From Shinella sp. H4-D48 (GTDB lineage Bacteria > Pseudomonadota > Alphaproteobacteria > Rhizobiales > Rhizobiaceae), in assembly GCF_022637395.1 (NCBI RefSeq), contig NZ_CP093337.1:1410001-1474000 (forward strand): DNA of 64,000 nucleotides, in the 5' to 3' direction. The position numbers and the translations under genes were made by a program. The first letter of the stretch is position 1. Every line of letters begins with the position of its first letter. Positions 48,486 to 57,403 of this stretch are shown here, one piece after another. Under the pieces are notes generated by a model that searched no databases, had not been told where the DNA came from, and saw only the letters and a list, made by a program, of their open reading frames with translations.

Positions 48486-49514
48486 ATGCGTGCCCTGCAG
48501 CTTCTCGACGACCGCAAGCTCGAAATCACCGACATCCCGGAACCGGATGCGCCCGGTCCCGGCGAGGTGACCCTGCGCGTCAAGGCCGTCGCCCTCAACC
48601 ATATCGATGTCTGGGGCTGGCGCGGCATGGCGTTTGCCAAGCGCAAGATGCCGCTGGTCATCGGCGCGGAAGCCGCCGGCGTCGTCGAAACGCTCGGTCC
48701 GGGCGTCTCCAGTGTGCTGCCCGGCCAGCTCGTCTCCATCTACGGCGCGCGCACCTGCGGCCTCTGCAAGCCCTGCCGCGAGAAGCGCGACAATCTCTGC
48801 GAACATGTCGGCGGCGTGCATGGCTTCCATCTCGACGGCTTCGCGCAGGAAAAGGTGAACCTTCCCGCTCGCCTGCTCGTGCCGGCACCGCCCGGTATTG
48901 ATGCGGTCGCGGCCGCACTTGCGCCCGTCACCTTCGGTACGGTCGAACACATGCTGTTCGACAATGCCAAGCTCCAGCCCGGTGAGACGATCCTCGTGCA
49001 TGCCGGCGGCTCGGGCATCGGCACGGCGGCGATCCAGCTTGCCAAGAAGACCGGCTGCACCGTCATCACCACGGTTGGCTCGAACGACAAGATCGAGAAG
49101 GCGAAGACGCTGGGTGCCGATCACGTCATCAATTACCGCGAAGACCGCTTCGAGGGTGTCGTGCGCAAGCTGACGAAGAAGAAGGGTGTCGACGTCGTCT
49201 TCGAACATGTCGGCAAGGACACCTGGGCGGGCTCCATGCTCTGCATGAAGCGCGGCGGCCGCCTCGTCACCTGCGGCTCCACCTCGGGCGTTTCCACCGA
49301 CATGAACCTGATGATGCTCTTCCAGCAGCAGCTTAAGCTGCTCGGCTCCTTCGGCTGCCGCATGGAGAACATGGCGGATGCCATGCAGAAGATGGCTCGC
49401 GGCATCGTGCATCCGGTCATCGACACGGAGGTCACCTTCGACGGCATCGCAACGGCGCTGGAGCGCATGGAATCGCGCCAGATCTTCGGCAAGATCGTCC
49501 TCAAGCTGGACTGA
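48486..49514 (+). CDS. adhXL: Zinc-type alcohol dehydrogenase/quinone reductase family protein of the VLCFA locus
   Basis: 342 residues from ATG 48486. It is a medium-chain dehydrogenase: structural-zinc cysteines C91, C94, C97, C105 (CGLCKPCREKRDNLC) and the NAD(P)-binding VHAGGSGIGTAAIQLAKKTG. The likely role is enoyl reduction or another reductive step in very-long-chain acyl synthesis, based on its conserved position before lpxXL; the biochemical role is not proven. It is 14 bases after fabF1XL and 5 bases before lpxXL. Confidence 0.88.
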   Translation: MRALQLLDDRKLEITDIPEPDAPGPGEVTLRVKAVALNHIDVWGWRGMAFAKRKMPLVIGAEAAGVVETLGPGVSSVLPGQLVSIYGARTCGLCKPCREKRDNLCEHVGGVHGFHLDGFAQEKVNLPARLLVPAPPGIDAVAAALAPVTFGTVEHMLFDNAKLQPGETILVHAGGSGIGTAAIQLAKKTGCTVITTVGSNDKIEKAKTLGADHVINYREDRFEGVVRKLTKKKGVDVVFEHVGKDTWAGSMLCMKRGGRLVTCGSTSGVSTDMNLMMLFQQQLKLLGSFGCRMENMADAMQKMARGIVHPVIDTEVTFDGIATALERMESRQIFGKIVLKLD

Positions 49515-49519
49515 TCGCC

Positions 49520-50455
49520 GTGAAGATGATCATCACACGCCTTGTTCTGGCGCTCAGGAACACGAAGCAATGGCTGGAGGCGCAGTTCGCCTTCGGCCTG
49601 CTCAACCTCCTGAAGCTGCTGCCGGCGGATGGTGCGATCAACTTCGCCGACCGGGTCGCGCGCTGGATTGGTCCCAAGACGAAGCGCCACAGGCTGACGC
49701 TGACCAATCTGCGCAACGCCTTTCCGGAAAAGACGGATGAGGACATCCAGGCGATTGCGCTCGATGCCTGGGGCAATATGGGCCGTCTTGCAGCGGAATA
49801 TGTCTTCCTCGACAAGCTGTTCGATTTCGATCCGGCGCGCAGCACGCCCGGACGTGTCGAGGTATCCGGCATTCCGATCTTTCTTGATCTGCGCGACAAT
49901 CCGCGCCCCTTCATCGTCTTTACCGCTCATACCGGCAATTTCGAGCTGCTGCCGGTCGCCGGCGCTGCCTTTGGGCTTGACGTTACGGTGCTGTTCCGTC
50001 CGCCGAACAACCCGTATATCGCCGACAAGGTTTTCGAATTCCGCCGTGCCCGCATGGGCGGTCTGGTGCCGTCCCATTCCGGTTCGTCCTTCACGCTGGC
50101 GCGCAAGCTGGAAGCCGGCCAGCCGGTTGGCGTGCTCGTCGACCAGAAATTCACACGGGGTCTGCCGACGCAATTCTTCGGTCACGCGGTGCAGACCAAC
50201 CCATTGCTCGCCAAGCTCGTCCGCCAGTTCAATTGCGAGGTTTACCCGGCGCGCTCCATCCGGCTTCCCGGCAATCGCTACCGTCTGGAGATCGAGCCGG
50301 CGATGAGCATTCCGCGCAAGCCGAACGGTGCGGTCGACGTTGATGCGACGGCGCAGATGTTGAACGACAAGGTGGAGCAGTGGGTGCGCGAGTATCCGGG
50401 CCAATGGCTCTGGTATCATGACCGCTGGAATATCAAGCACAGCCTTATTACTTGA
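49520..50455 (+). CDS. lpxXL: Very-long-chain lipid A acyltransferase LpxXL
   Basis: 311 residues, GTG start at 49520 (ATG at 49526 is an alternative). LpxL/HtrB family: the H137-x4-E142 catalytic motif (HTGNFE) and downstream VDQKFTRGLPTQFFG, with an N-terminal membrane-associating helix (FGLLNLLKLLPADG). It transfers the VLCFA from AcpXL to lipid A. It ends the locus; 238 bases without a gene follow. Confidence 0.93.
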   Translation: MKMIITRLVLALRNTKQWLEAQFAFGLLNLLKLLPADGAINFADRVARWIGPKTKRHRLTLTNLRNAFPEKTDEDIQAIALDAWGNMGRLAAEYVFLDKLFDFDPARSTPGRVEVSGIPIFLDLRDNPRPFIVFTAHTGNFELLPVAGAAFGLDVTVLFRPPNNPYIADKVFEFRRARMGGLVPSHSGSSFTLARKLEAGQPVGVLVDQKFTRGLPTQFFGHAVQTNPLLAKLVRQFNCEVYPARSIRLPGNRYRLEIEPAMSIPRKPNGAVDVDATAQMLNDKVEQWVREYPGQWLWYHDRWNIKHSLIT

Positions 50456-50536
50456 AGGCTTATTATCTTTTATTGGCGCTCTGCTTTTACATACGTACTT
50501 CATCCCGTTTTATCCGACTTTCGTCAAATTTGGGGT

Positions 50537-50564
50537 TTGACATCTTTCCCGACGCTGTTACCAT
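50537..50564 (+). promoter_or_regulatory. Candidate sigma-70 promoter upstream of the PAS protein gene
   Basis: TTGACA (50537-50542), a 16-base spacer and TACCAT (50559-50564) resemble a housekeeping promoter. Transcription would begin near 50572, leaving an untranslated leader of about 120 bases before the TTG start at 50694. Confidence 0.4.
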
Positions 50565-50656
50565 TTTGCTAATGTAAGCGCTTTGAACAGCGATTTCAGG
50601 GAGGTGTCAGGCAAAAGAGGGATCCTGTTCTCAATAGTATAATAATGTGGATGGGT

Positions 50657-50679
50657 AATTGCTGTAGTTCTCAGCAATT
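50657..50679 (+). promoter_or_regulatory. Leader hairpin next to the ribosome-binding site of the PAS protein gene
   Basis: AATTGCTG and CAGCAATT form an 8-bp perfect stem with a 7-base loop that ends two bases before the TTGGGGAG ribosome-binding site. Together with a TTG start codon this suggests translation is held low or modulated. Confidence 0.4.
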
Positions 50680-50693
50680 TTGGGGAGCATGCA

Positions 50694-51407
50694 TTGAAAG
50701 CTCTTGTAGAGTTGTTTTGGTTTAAGTATTCGCAACTACAGTATGCTGTAAGGACCGGAGACGAGAAGCTCGTTTCCATGCTGGATAGGGAAATAGAGCC
50801 GGCGCTTGCTGCCGTGCTTCAGAAGGAGGCGCAGAATGTCGGCGACCTTCGCTGCCAGTTCCAGTTCGTGCTGGATCTCCTGCGCGAGGATGCAGACGAC
50901 AGGGCCTGCGTGCTCCGGCAGGCACAAACTCTCAAGATTTTGCTCGACAGGTATTTCGGTGCGCAAGAGGCGGAAGGTCCGCTTTCCATTCCGGCGATAG
51001 ACGTCGTGCGCCCGAGCGCGGTGTCGCGCGTCACGGAAGACGGCCTGCTGAACGAGGCGATTCTCGACAGCTTGCCGGACCGCGTCGCCGTCATCACCAC
51101 AGATTACCGCTACATCTATTCCAACTCGCTCAATGCCAGCCGCTTCAGCGAGAAGCCGATCGATCTCGTGGGGCGTCACATCGTGGAATTCATCGGCCTT
51201 CAGCGTTTCGAATCGCGTGTGAAGCGGCATCTCGACCGCTGTTTTGGCGGTGAATTGGTGGAATATGACTATATCTCCAGCGGGCGTGGCAGCGCCGTCA
51301 CCCGTTGCCGCATGACGCCGTGCCTATCGGCGGCGGGCGATGTGATCGGCGCCATCCTCGTTCTGCAGGACTTCCAGGAATCCTCCCGCGACCCGATGGC
51401 GGCTTGA
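50694..51407 (+). CDS. PAS-domain protein without output domain
   Basis: 237 residues, TTG start at 50694 chosen because TGGGGAG lies 7 bases upstream and the nearby ATG (50689) hits an immediate stop. The N-terminal half is helical (LVSMLDREIEPALAAVLQKE and VLRQAQTLKILLDRYF). The C-terminal half is a PAS domain (LNEAILDSLPDRVAVITTDY, YSNSLNASRF, VGRHIVEFIG, VIGAILVLQDFQE). There is no kinase, GGDEF or HTH, so it must act through a partner. It converges with the hemerythrin-like gene (3 bases between stops). Confidence 0.78.
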   Translation: MKALVELFWFKYSQLQYAVRTGDEKLVSMLDREIEPALAAVLQKEAQNVGDLRCQFQFVLDLLREDADDRACVLRQAQTLKILLDRYFGAQEAEGPLSIPAIDVVRPSAVSRVTEDGLLNEAILDSLPDRVAVITTDYRYIYSNSLNASRFSEKPIDLVGRHIVEFIGLQRFESRVKRHLDRCFGGELVEYDYISSGRGSAVTRCRMTPCLSAAGDVIGAILVLQDFQESSRDPMAA

Positions 51408-51410
51408 TCC

Positions 51411-51890
51411 CTATGAAGCGAGCGGCCCGCGCAGCATGAACTGCTGCTCGAAGGCGATATGGCGCCGGATCGATTCGAAGAAGCCGCGCAGCATATAGCC
51501 CGCCGCTTCCGCGTTGACCCCGGCGTCACCGCTGCCGAGCCGCGTTAACGTGTCGGTCAGTTCCTCGGCAAAACACTCGTCCTCGACATGCTCGAACTTC
51601 AGCCTGGCGATGGCTTCGGTCAGTTCGCCGTCGTGTGCGCGCAGTTTCTCCAGCAGGGGAAACAGCGTCTCCTCCTCATAGCGATGCACGCCATTGACCA
51701 GCGGAATCAATGATTTGGCGGCGTACATGCATTTCTGCCGGTTGATGTTGGCCGGCAGGCTGTCGGCAATGTCTTCCAGCGCCTCGCACAGCGCGAGCTG
51801 CGCGTCGTGGGCTTTTTTCAACCAGTCGAGCGAAACGGCGTCCATCGGGCGGTCCGAAAGCAGCCGGGCAATACCAGTGTAGTCCGTCAT
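51411..51890 (-). CDS. Hemerythrin-like HHE-domain protein
   Basis: 159 residues from ATG 51890; the upstream extension to 51989 is rejected because the FNR-box region would be translated. It is a four-helix bundle with metal-ligand candidates in [49 protein letters not shown] and [17 protein letters not shown] proteins bind a di-iron centre and sense or carry oxygen or NO. The gene is divergent from fixN and shares the intergenic FNR/FixK-like box, which fits microaerobic expression. Confidence 0.8.
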   Translation of the reverse strand: MTDYTGIARLLSDRPMDAVSLDWLKKAHDAQLALCEALEDIADSLPANINRQKCMYAAKSLIPLVNGVHRYEEETLFPLLEKLRAHDGELTEAIARLKFEHVEDECFAEELTDTLTRLGSGDAGVNAEAAGYMLRGFFESIRRHIAFEQQFMLRGPLAS

Positions 51891-51980
51891 CTCATGCGTC
51901 CTCGTTGGGTGGATGCCGCGCGTCGCAGGGCGGGGCTGCGTCAACCTGTCCCTTGATGAGCCTGGCTTCCGTTCTGCGCC

Positions 51981-51994
51981 TTGATCCATGTCAA
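51981..51994. promoter_or_regulatory. FNR/FixK box upstream of fixN
   Basis: TTGATCCATGTCAA matches TTGAT-N4-ATCAA with one change (GTCAA). It lies between the divergent hemerythrin-like and fixN genes, 102 bases before the fixN ATG. It is the probable FnrN/FixK activator site of the cbb3 operon. Confidence 0.75.
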
Positions 51995-52096
51995 GGATGC
52001 TGGCGTGCGCATCTGCGAAGGCTCATCCGAGCGCAAAGGCCGATTCCGCGTGGGAACGGCTCATGCGGGACATTCGAGAGTTGGGGGATGCCAACG

Positions 52097-53716
52097 ATGA
52101 AATACACAACGGAAACAATCGTCCTTGCCGTGGGCGCGTTCCTCGCGCTGCTTGGCGCGGCGTTTGCCCAGGACAAGCTTTTCGGGGCCCATATGTGGGT
52201 CCTCTTCTTCGTGCTCCTGGCGGGCACGGTTTTCATGATCCGGCGCATTTCCTTCGCGCCGGCCAAGGTCGCGGCATCGTCCGACGATGGCGGTTATTTC
52301 GATGAGGTCGTGAAATACGGCGTCATCGCCACCGTGTTCTGGGGCGTCGTCGGCTTCCTGGTCGGCGTCGTGGTGGCGCTGCAACTGGCCTTTCCCGATC
52401 TCAACATCGAGCCGTGGCTGAATTTCGGCCGCACGCGGCCGCTGCATACCTCGGCGGTGATCTTCGCCTTCGGTGGCAACGCGCTGATCGCGACGTCGTT
52501 CTATGTGGTTCAGCGCACCTCGCGCGCGCGGCTGTTTGGCGGCAATCTCGGCTGGTTCGTGTTCTGGGGCTACCAGCTCTTCATCGTCATGGCCGCCACC
52601 GGCTATCTGCTCGGCATCACGCAGGGCAGGGAATATGCCGAGCCGGAATGGTATGTCGATCTGTGGCTTACCGTCGTCTGGGTCGCCTATCTCGTCGCCT
52701 TCCTCGGCACGATCATGACCCGCAAGGAACCTCACATCTACGTGGCCAACTGGTTCTTCCTGTCGTTCATCGTGACGGTGGCCATGCTGCATATCGTCAA
52801 CAACCTGGCGATCCCGGTCTCGTTCCTGGGCGTAAAGAGCTACTCGGCCTTCTCGGGCGTGCAGGATGCGCTGACGCAGTGGTGGTACGGCCATAACGCG
52901 GTGGGCTTCTTCCTGACGGCCGGCTTCCTGGGCATGATGTACTACTTCATCCCGAAGCAGGTGAACCGTCCGGTCTATTCCTACCGCCTGTCGATCATTC
53001 ACTTCTGGGCCCTGATCTTCATGTACATCTGGGCCGGCCCGCACCACCTGCACTATACGGCTCTGCCGGACTGGGCGCAGACGCTGGGCATGGTCTTCTC
53101 AATCATGCTGTGGATGCCCTCGTGGGGTGGCATGATCAACGGCCTGATGACGCTCTCGGGCGCCTGGGACAAGATTCGAACCGACCCGATCGTGCGCATG
53201 ATGGTCATGGCCGTCGCCTTCTACGGCATGGCGACCTTCGAAGGCCCGATGATGTCGATCAAGTCGGTCAACTCGCTCAGCCACTATACGGACTGGACCA
53301 TTGGTCACGTGCATTCGGGCGCGCTCGGCTGGAATGGCCTCATCACCTTCGGCGCGGTCTACTTCCTCGTTCCGAAGCTGTGGAAGCGCGAACGGCTGTA
53401 CTCGATCCGCATGGTCAACTGGCACTTCTGGCTCGCCACCCTCGGCATCGTCGTCTACGCGGCGGTCATGTGGGTCGCCGGCATCCAGCAGGGCCTGATG
53501 TGGCGCGAATACGATGAGCAGGGCTTCCTGGTCTACTCGTTCGCCGAAACCGTAGCCGCGATGTTCCCCTATTACGTACTGCGCGCCGTCGGCGGCGGGC
53601 TGTTCCTCTTAGGCGCGCTCATCATGGCCTACAACGTGACCATGACAATCCTCGGCTACCAGCGTGACGAAGCCCCGATCCCGGGTGCTGCACCCGCGCT
53701 CCAGCCGGCCGAATAG
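52097..53716 (+). CDS. fixN: cbb3-type cytochrome c oxidase subunit I
   Basis: 539 residues from ATG 52097; the open frame runs upstream to 51905 through the FNR box and is not used. It has twelve or more membrane helices and the heme-copper oxidase histidines, e.g. [65 protein letters not shown] and the pair in [19 protein letters not shown]. It is the catalytic subunit (low-spin heme b, heme b3-CuB) of the high-affinity oxidase. It is first of fixNOQP. Confidence 0.96.
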   Translation: MKYTTETIVLAVGAFLALLGAAFAQDKLFGAHMWVLFFVLLAGTVFMIRRISFAPAKVAASSDDGGYFDEVVKYGVIATVFWGVVGFLVGVVVALQLAFPDLNIEPWLNFGRTRPLHTSAVIFAFGGNALIATSFYVVQRTSRARLFGGNLGWFVFWGYQLFIVMAATGYLLGITQGREYAEPEWYVDLWLTVVWVAYLVAFLGTIMTRKEPHIYVANWFFLSFIVTVAMLHIVNNLAIPVSFLGVKSYSAFSGVQDALTQWWYGHNAVGFFLTAGFLGMMYYFIPKQVNRPVYSYRLSIIHFWALIFMYIWAGPHHLHYTALPDWAQTLGMVFSIMLWMPSWGGMINGLMTLSGAWDKIRTDPIVRMMVMAVAFYGMATFEGPMMSIKSVNSLSHYTDWTIGHVHSGALGWNGLITFGAVYFLVPKLWKRERLYSIRMVNWHFWLATLGIVVYAAVMWVAGIQQGLMWREYDEQGFLVYSFAETVAAMFPYYVLRAVGGGLFLLGALIMAYNVTMTILGYQRDEAPIPGAAPALQPAE

Positions 53717-53727
53717 GAGGGGACACC

Positions 53728-54459
53728 ATGTCCATTCTTGACAAACACGCGATCCTCGAACGCAACGCGACCCTTCTTCTCGTCGGCTCGTTTCTGGTCG
53801 TCACCATCGGCGGCATCGTCGAGATCGCCCCGCTGTTCTACCTCGAAAATACCATCGAGAAGGTAGAAGGCATGCGGCCTTATTCGCCGCTCGAACTGGC
53901 GGGCCGCGACATCTATGTCCGCGAAGGCTGCTACGTCTGTCACAGCCAGATGATCCGCCCGTTCCGAGACGAGGTGGAGCGCTACGGGCACTATTCGCTG
54001 GCGGCGGAGTCGATGTACGACCATCCGTTCCAGTGGGGCTCGAAGCGCACAGGGCCGGACCTTGCCCGTGTCGGCGATCGCTATTCGAACGAGTGGCACG
54101 TCCAGCATCTGATCGAGCCGCGCTCCGTCGTGCCGGAATCGGTGATGCCGAGCTACGCCTTCCTGAAGGAGACTCCTCTGGAGGTGAAGAACATCACCCT
54201 GCATCTGGAGGCCAACCGAAAGGTAGGCGTGCCCTATACGGACGAGATGATCGCCAACGCAGCGGCCGATATCAAGGCACAGGCGGACCCGAATGCGGAT
54301 ACGTCGGGCCTCGAGGCGCGCTATCCGAAGGCAAAGATCGGCGACTTCGACGGCGATCCCGCCAAGCTCACCGAAATGGATGCGCTCGTCGCCTATCTGC
54401 AAATGCTCGGCACGCTGGTGGACTTCTCCACCTATGACGATGCCAGCGGTTACCGCTGA
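53728..54459 (+). CDS. fixO: cbb3-type cytochrome c oxidase subunit II (monoheme)
   Basis: 243 residues. There is an N-terminal membrane anchor ([20 protein letters not shown]) and one heme c site C68-x2-C71-H72 ([16 protein letters not shown]). The methionine ligand is probably in VMPSYAFL. It passes electrons from FixP to FixN. It is 11 bases after fixN with AGGAGG in between. Confidence 0.95.
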   Translation: MSILDKHAILERNATLLLVGSFLVVTIGGIVEIAPLFYLENTIEKVEGMRPYSPLELAGRDIYVREGCYVCHSQMIRPFRDEVERYGHYSLAAESMYDHPFQWGSKRTGPDLARVGDRYSNEWHVQHLIEPRSVVPESVMPSYAFLKETPLEVKNITLHLEANRKVGVPYTDEMIANAAADIKAQADPNADTSGLEARYPKAKIGDFDGDPAKLTEMDALVAYLQMLGTLVDFSTYDDASGYR

Positions 54460-54470
54460 GGAGGCCGACC

Positions 54471-54623
54471 ATGGAAACCTATACCGCCATGCGCCACTTC
54501 GCTGACAGCTGGGGCCTTCTGGCCATGACGCTGTTCTTCCTGGCCGTCGTCGCCTTCACATTCCGCCCCGGCGCCCGCAAGGCCGCCGAACGGGCCGCTG
54601 AAATCCCTCTCAAGGAGGACTGA
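54471..54623 (+). CDS. fixQ: cbb3-type cytochrome c oxidase subunit IV (FixQ/CcoQ)
   Basis: 50 residues. A single membrane helix (WGLLAMTLFFLAVVAFTF) is followed by a basic-then-acidic tail (RPGARKAAERAAEIPLKED). GAGGAGG precedes the ATG and AAGGAGG for fixP lies at its end. Its size and place between fixO and fixP identify it; it stabilises the complex. Confidence 0.93.
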   Translation: METYTAMRHFADSWGLLAMTLFFLAVVAFTFRPGARKAAERAAEIPLKED

Positions 54624-54625
54624 TC

Positions 54626-55489
54626 ATGGCCGAGAAACATATTGACGAAATCTCGGGCGTCGAAACCACCGGCCACGAATGGGACGGTATCCGTGAACTG
54701 AACAATCCGATGCCGCGCTGGTGGGTCTGGACGTTCTACATCACGATCGTCTGGGCGATCGGTTACACGATCGCCTTTCCGGCATGGCCGCTGGTCAGCG
54801 ACGCAACCAAGGGCGTTCTCGGCTGGTCGAGCCGCGCCAACATCGCGACCGACCTCGCTGAGGCCAAGCAGGCTCAGTCCGCCTTCGTCGACCGCATCGC
54901 CAGCTCGTCGCTGCAAGAGATCATGGCCGACCCGCAGCTGTCGCAGTTCGCTATCGCGGGCGGTGCGTCTGCCTTCAAGGTCAACTGTGCGCAGTGCCAT
55001 GGCTCGGGCGCTGCCGGCGCTGCCGGCTTCCCTAACCTCAACGACGACGACTGGATCTGGGGTGGTTCGGTGGACGACATCTACCAGACCATCGCCCATG
55101 GTATCCGCAACCCCGGCGACGACGACACGCGCACGTCGGAAATGCCGGCCTATGGAGAAATCCTCGAACCTGTGCAGATCAAGCAGGTCGCGGCCTATGT
55201 CGTCAGCCTGACGGGCACGCCGTCGGATGCAAGCCTCGTCGAGCCGGGCAAGCAGATCTTCGCGGATAACTGCGCAGCCTGCCACGGCGATGACGCCAAG
55301 GGAAACCGGGAGTTCGGTGCGCCAAACCTCGCGGATGCCATCTGGCTGAAGGGTGAGGGCGAGGCTGCCATCGCCGCACAGGTCCGCTCGCCCAAGCATG
55401 GCGTGATGCCGAGCTGGCTGCCGCGCCTTGGCGATGCCTCGGTCAAGCAGCTTGCCATCTTCGTCCACTCGCTGGGCGGCGGCGAGTAA
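54626..55489 (+). CDS. fixP: cbb3-type cytochrome c oxidase subunit III (diheme)
   Basis: 287 residues. The N-terminal anchor is PRWWVWTFYITIVWAIGYTI. There are two cytochrome c domains, C121-x2-C124-H125 (CAQCHG) and C216-x2-C219-H220 (CAACHG), with methionine ligands in EMPAYGEIL and GVMPSWLPRLG. It accepts electrons from cytochrome c for the oxidase. It is 2 bases after fixQ and is followed by a strong terminator. Confidence 0.96.
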   Translation: MAEKHIDEISGVETTGHEWDGIRELNNPMPRWWVWTFYITIVWAIGYTIAFPAWPLVSDATKGVLGWSSRANIATDLAEAKQAQSAFVDRIASSSLQEIMADPQLSQFAIAGGASAFKVNCAQCHGSGAAGAAGFPNLNDDDWIWGGSVDDIYQTIAHGIRNPGDDDTRTSEMPAYGEILEPVQIKQVAAYVVSLTGTPSDASLVEPGKQIFADNCAACHGDDAKGNREFGAPNLADAIWLKGEGEAAIAAQVRSPKHGVMPSWLPRLGDASVKQLAIFVHSLGGGE

Positions 55490-55518
55490 GCCGAGACCAA
55501 CGACAAACGAGAGAAGCA

Positions 55519-55545
55519 AAAGGCCGCGTCGAACGCGGCCTTTTT
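55519..55545. terminator. Bidirectional Rho-independent terminator after fixP
   Basis: AAGGCCGCG / CGCGGCCTT stem around TCGAA, followed by TTTTT on the plus strand; AAAA on the other side gives a shorter T-run for the minus strand. It ends the fixNOQP message and overlaps the stop of the convergent diguanylate cyclase gene. Confidence 0.85.
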
Positions 55546-56282
55546 CATGCGACGATAGTGTTCCGCCCCGCCGATTTCGCCCGGTAGAGATTGCGATCGG
55601 CGGCGGCGAGCGCCTCGACCGGATCGAACCGGGGCGCGCAATGGAAGGCGCCTATACTGACGCCGAGGGGGATGCGGATGCCGGACGGCGAGCGAAAATC
55701 GATCGCGGCGACGGCTTCGCGCACAGCCTGCGCGTGATCAAGCATGCGTTCGGCTGATGCATCGTGCAGGAAGATCGCGAATTCCTCGCCACCAAGGCGA
55801 CCGACAATATCGTTCTCCCGCGCCAGGCCATGGAGCCCGGCACCGATGAGATGCAGGGCCTCATCACCTGCGGCATGACCGAAGCGGTCGTTGACCGACT
55901 TGAAATAATCGACATCGAGGAAGAGCAGGCCTCCATGCATGCCCTCGTTGCTGCATGCGGCGATCTCGTCCATGAAGGCTGCCCGGTTGAGCAGGCCGGT
56001 CAGGGAGTCGCGCCGGGCCTGGTATTGCAGGCGGGCATAGGCTTTTTCCAGCGCATCGCGCGCCTCGGCCAGCGCCGCGTTGGCGCGGCGCAGACGGTCG
56101 GCCTGGTAGAAATGGACGAGTGAGGCGGGAATGGAGATGGCGATGGGGCAGACGATGGTCATGACGAGCCCGGCGCCGGCCACCTGGCCGCCCATCATCG
56201 GCACGAAGGCAAAACTGATTACAAGCGATGCTATCGTCGACAGCACTGCGACCAGCAAGGTCCTGCCTAGAATTCTGTACAT
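55545..56282 (-). CDS. Membrane-bound diguanylate cyclase (GGDEF)
   Basis: 245 residues from ATG 56282 (a GTG at 56294 is possible). Two membrane helices near the start (LLVAVLSTIASLVISFAFVP and VMTIVCPIAISIPASLVHF) are followed by a coiled coil (RRANAALAEARDALEKAYAR) and a GGDEF domain with RDSLTGLLNRAAF, FLDVDYFKSVNDRFGH and the active-site RLGGEEFAIFL. It makes cyclic di-GMP. No R-x-x-D inhibitory site is evident before GGEEF. The stop overlaps the fixP terminator. Confidence 0.88.
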   Translation of the reverse strand: MYRILGRTLLVAVLSTIASLVISFAFVPMMGGQVAGAGLVMTIVCPIAISIPASLVHFYQADRLRRANAALAEARDALEKAYARLQYQARRDSLTGLLNRAAFMDEIAACSNEGMHGGLLFLDVDYFKSVNDRFGHAAGDEALHLIGAGLHGLARENDIVGRLGGEEFAIFLHDASAERMLDHAQAVREAVAAIDFRSPSGIRIPLGVSIGAFHCAPRFDPVEALAAADRNLYRAKSAGRNTIVA

Positions 56283-56398
56283 CGACGAGCCCACGCTGAT
56301 TTACCGCTGGGCTCGTCACTAGGAGGCGATTGTTGAAAATCCCTGAATTCTAACGGTAAAAATGCGTCATGCCGCTAGTTTGACGTTAGGTGATGCGG

Positions 56399-56755
56399 TC
56401 AGCGGTCGGACCAGACCGCCAGCTCGTATCCGTCGGGATCGGCGAAGTGGAAGCGCCGTCCACCCGGAAAGTCGAAGATCGGCTGTACCACCGTGCCGCC
56501 TGCCGCCTCGACACCGGCCAAGGTCTCTTCCAGAGCGTCGGCGAAGAGAATGATGAGCGGGCCGCCCTGCGCGCGCACGGGCGCCGTTGTGGTGAAGCCT
56601 CCGGTCAGGCGGCCGTCCTGGAATTCGCAATATTGCGGCCCGTAGTCCGTGAAGGTCCACCCGAAGGCGCCGCCATAGAAGGCCTTGCTGCGGGCAATAT
56701 CCGCGACGTTGAACTCGATATAGTCGATCTTGCGATCTGCGCCTCTGCTGCTCAT
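56399..56755 (-). CDS. VOC-family (glyoxalase/bleomycin resistance-like) protein
   Basis: 118 residues. It shows the paired beta-alpha-beta-beta-beta modules of the VOC fold: IDYIEFNVADIARSKAFYGG, FGWTFTDYGPQY, and in the second half AGGTVVQPIFDFPGGRRFHF-ADPDGYELAVW. The E in the last motif is a usual metal ligand. The substrate is unknown. Its ATG overlaps the stop of the SRPBCC gene by 4 bases. Confidence 0.82.
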   Translation of the reverse strand: MSSRGADRKIDYIEFNVADIARSKAFYGGAFGWTFTDYGPQYCEFQDGRLTGGFTTTAPVRAQGGPLIILFADALEETLAGVEAAGGTVVQPIFDFPGGRRFHFADPDGYELAVWSDR

Positions 56756-57168
56756 CGCGGCAACTCCATGTCTTCGATCAGTTTCGCCATCGTATCCAGA
56801 TCGAGGGCCACATGCGCCGCGTCCGATTCGAAGGCCGCGTCATCCATATCCGGTTGCCGCAAAAGCGTGAACATCACCTCCGCGCCATCGCCGTTCGGCA
56901 CCACGCGCAAGGCGTTTTCGACGATCCGGCCATCCGGCAGCGTGACCGTATGATCGATGACGCCGAAATCGTTGGCCGGCGCGAACCGGACACGCACGTT
57001 GCCGATCGGTCCGCCATCGGCGATCCAGTCTTCGCCGTCGCGCGTCAGCCCCAACGCCAGTCCCGACGCCCAGAGCGGCATGTTGTCCGGCTTTGCAGCA
57101 AAGGCATAAACAGTGCGCCAGTCGCGCTTGATACTTCTGTGAACGATCCGGGCGGGCAGGGTGGTCAT
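56752..57168 (-). CDS. SRPBCC-family protein
   Basis: 138 residues from ATG 57168 (GGAGAG ahead); the frame upstream to 57336 overlaps the fixG regulatory region. The sequence IVHRSIKRDWRTVYAFAAKP, then MPLWASGLALGL and FGVIDHTVTLPDGRIV, fits a START/SRPBCC ligand-binding fold. It is translationally coupled with the VOC gene. Its substrate is not predictable; the pair probably handles a small hydrophobic compound. Confidence 0.75.
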   Translation of the reverse strand: MTTLPARIVHRSIKRDWRTVYAFAAKPDNMPLWASGLALGLTRDGEDWIADGGPIGNVRVRFAPANDFGVIDHTVTLPDGRIVENALRVVPNGDGAEVMFTLLRQPDMDDAAFESDAAHVALDLDTMAKLIEDMELPR

Positions 57169-57322
57169 GGTGCTCTCCGTGTCGGCGCAGGATAGAGCGA
57201 AAGATGGCGGGAAGTCGAACGAAAAGTGAACATTGTTGTCTTTCAGGCAGCGTTCGACCACGCGCACCGTGCATTCGTGCGGCAACGCGCCACGCCCACA
57301 GCCGGCGCAACGGCCACCAAAC

Positions 57323-57336
57323 TTGACGTAGATCAA
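57323..57336. promoter_or_regulatory. FNR/FixK box upstream of fixG
   Basis: TTGACGTAGATCAA fits the TTGAN-N4-ATCAA consensus exactly. It is 67 bases before the fixG ATG, a suitable activator position, and 155 bases before the divergent SRPBCC gene. Confidence 0.85.
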
Positions 57337-57403
57337 CGATGTGGCGCTCCGTTGGCGTCATGGTCTCCGGCATACGCAGAAGATTCCGGGACATCGGTAC
57401 ATT

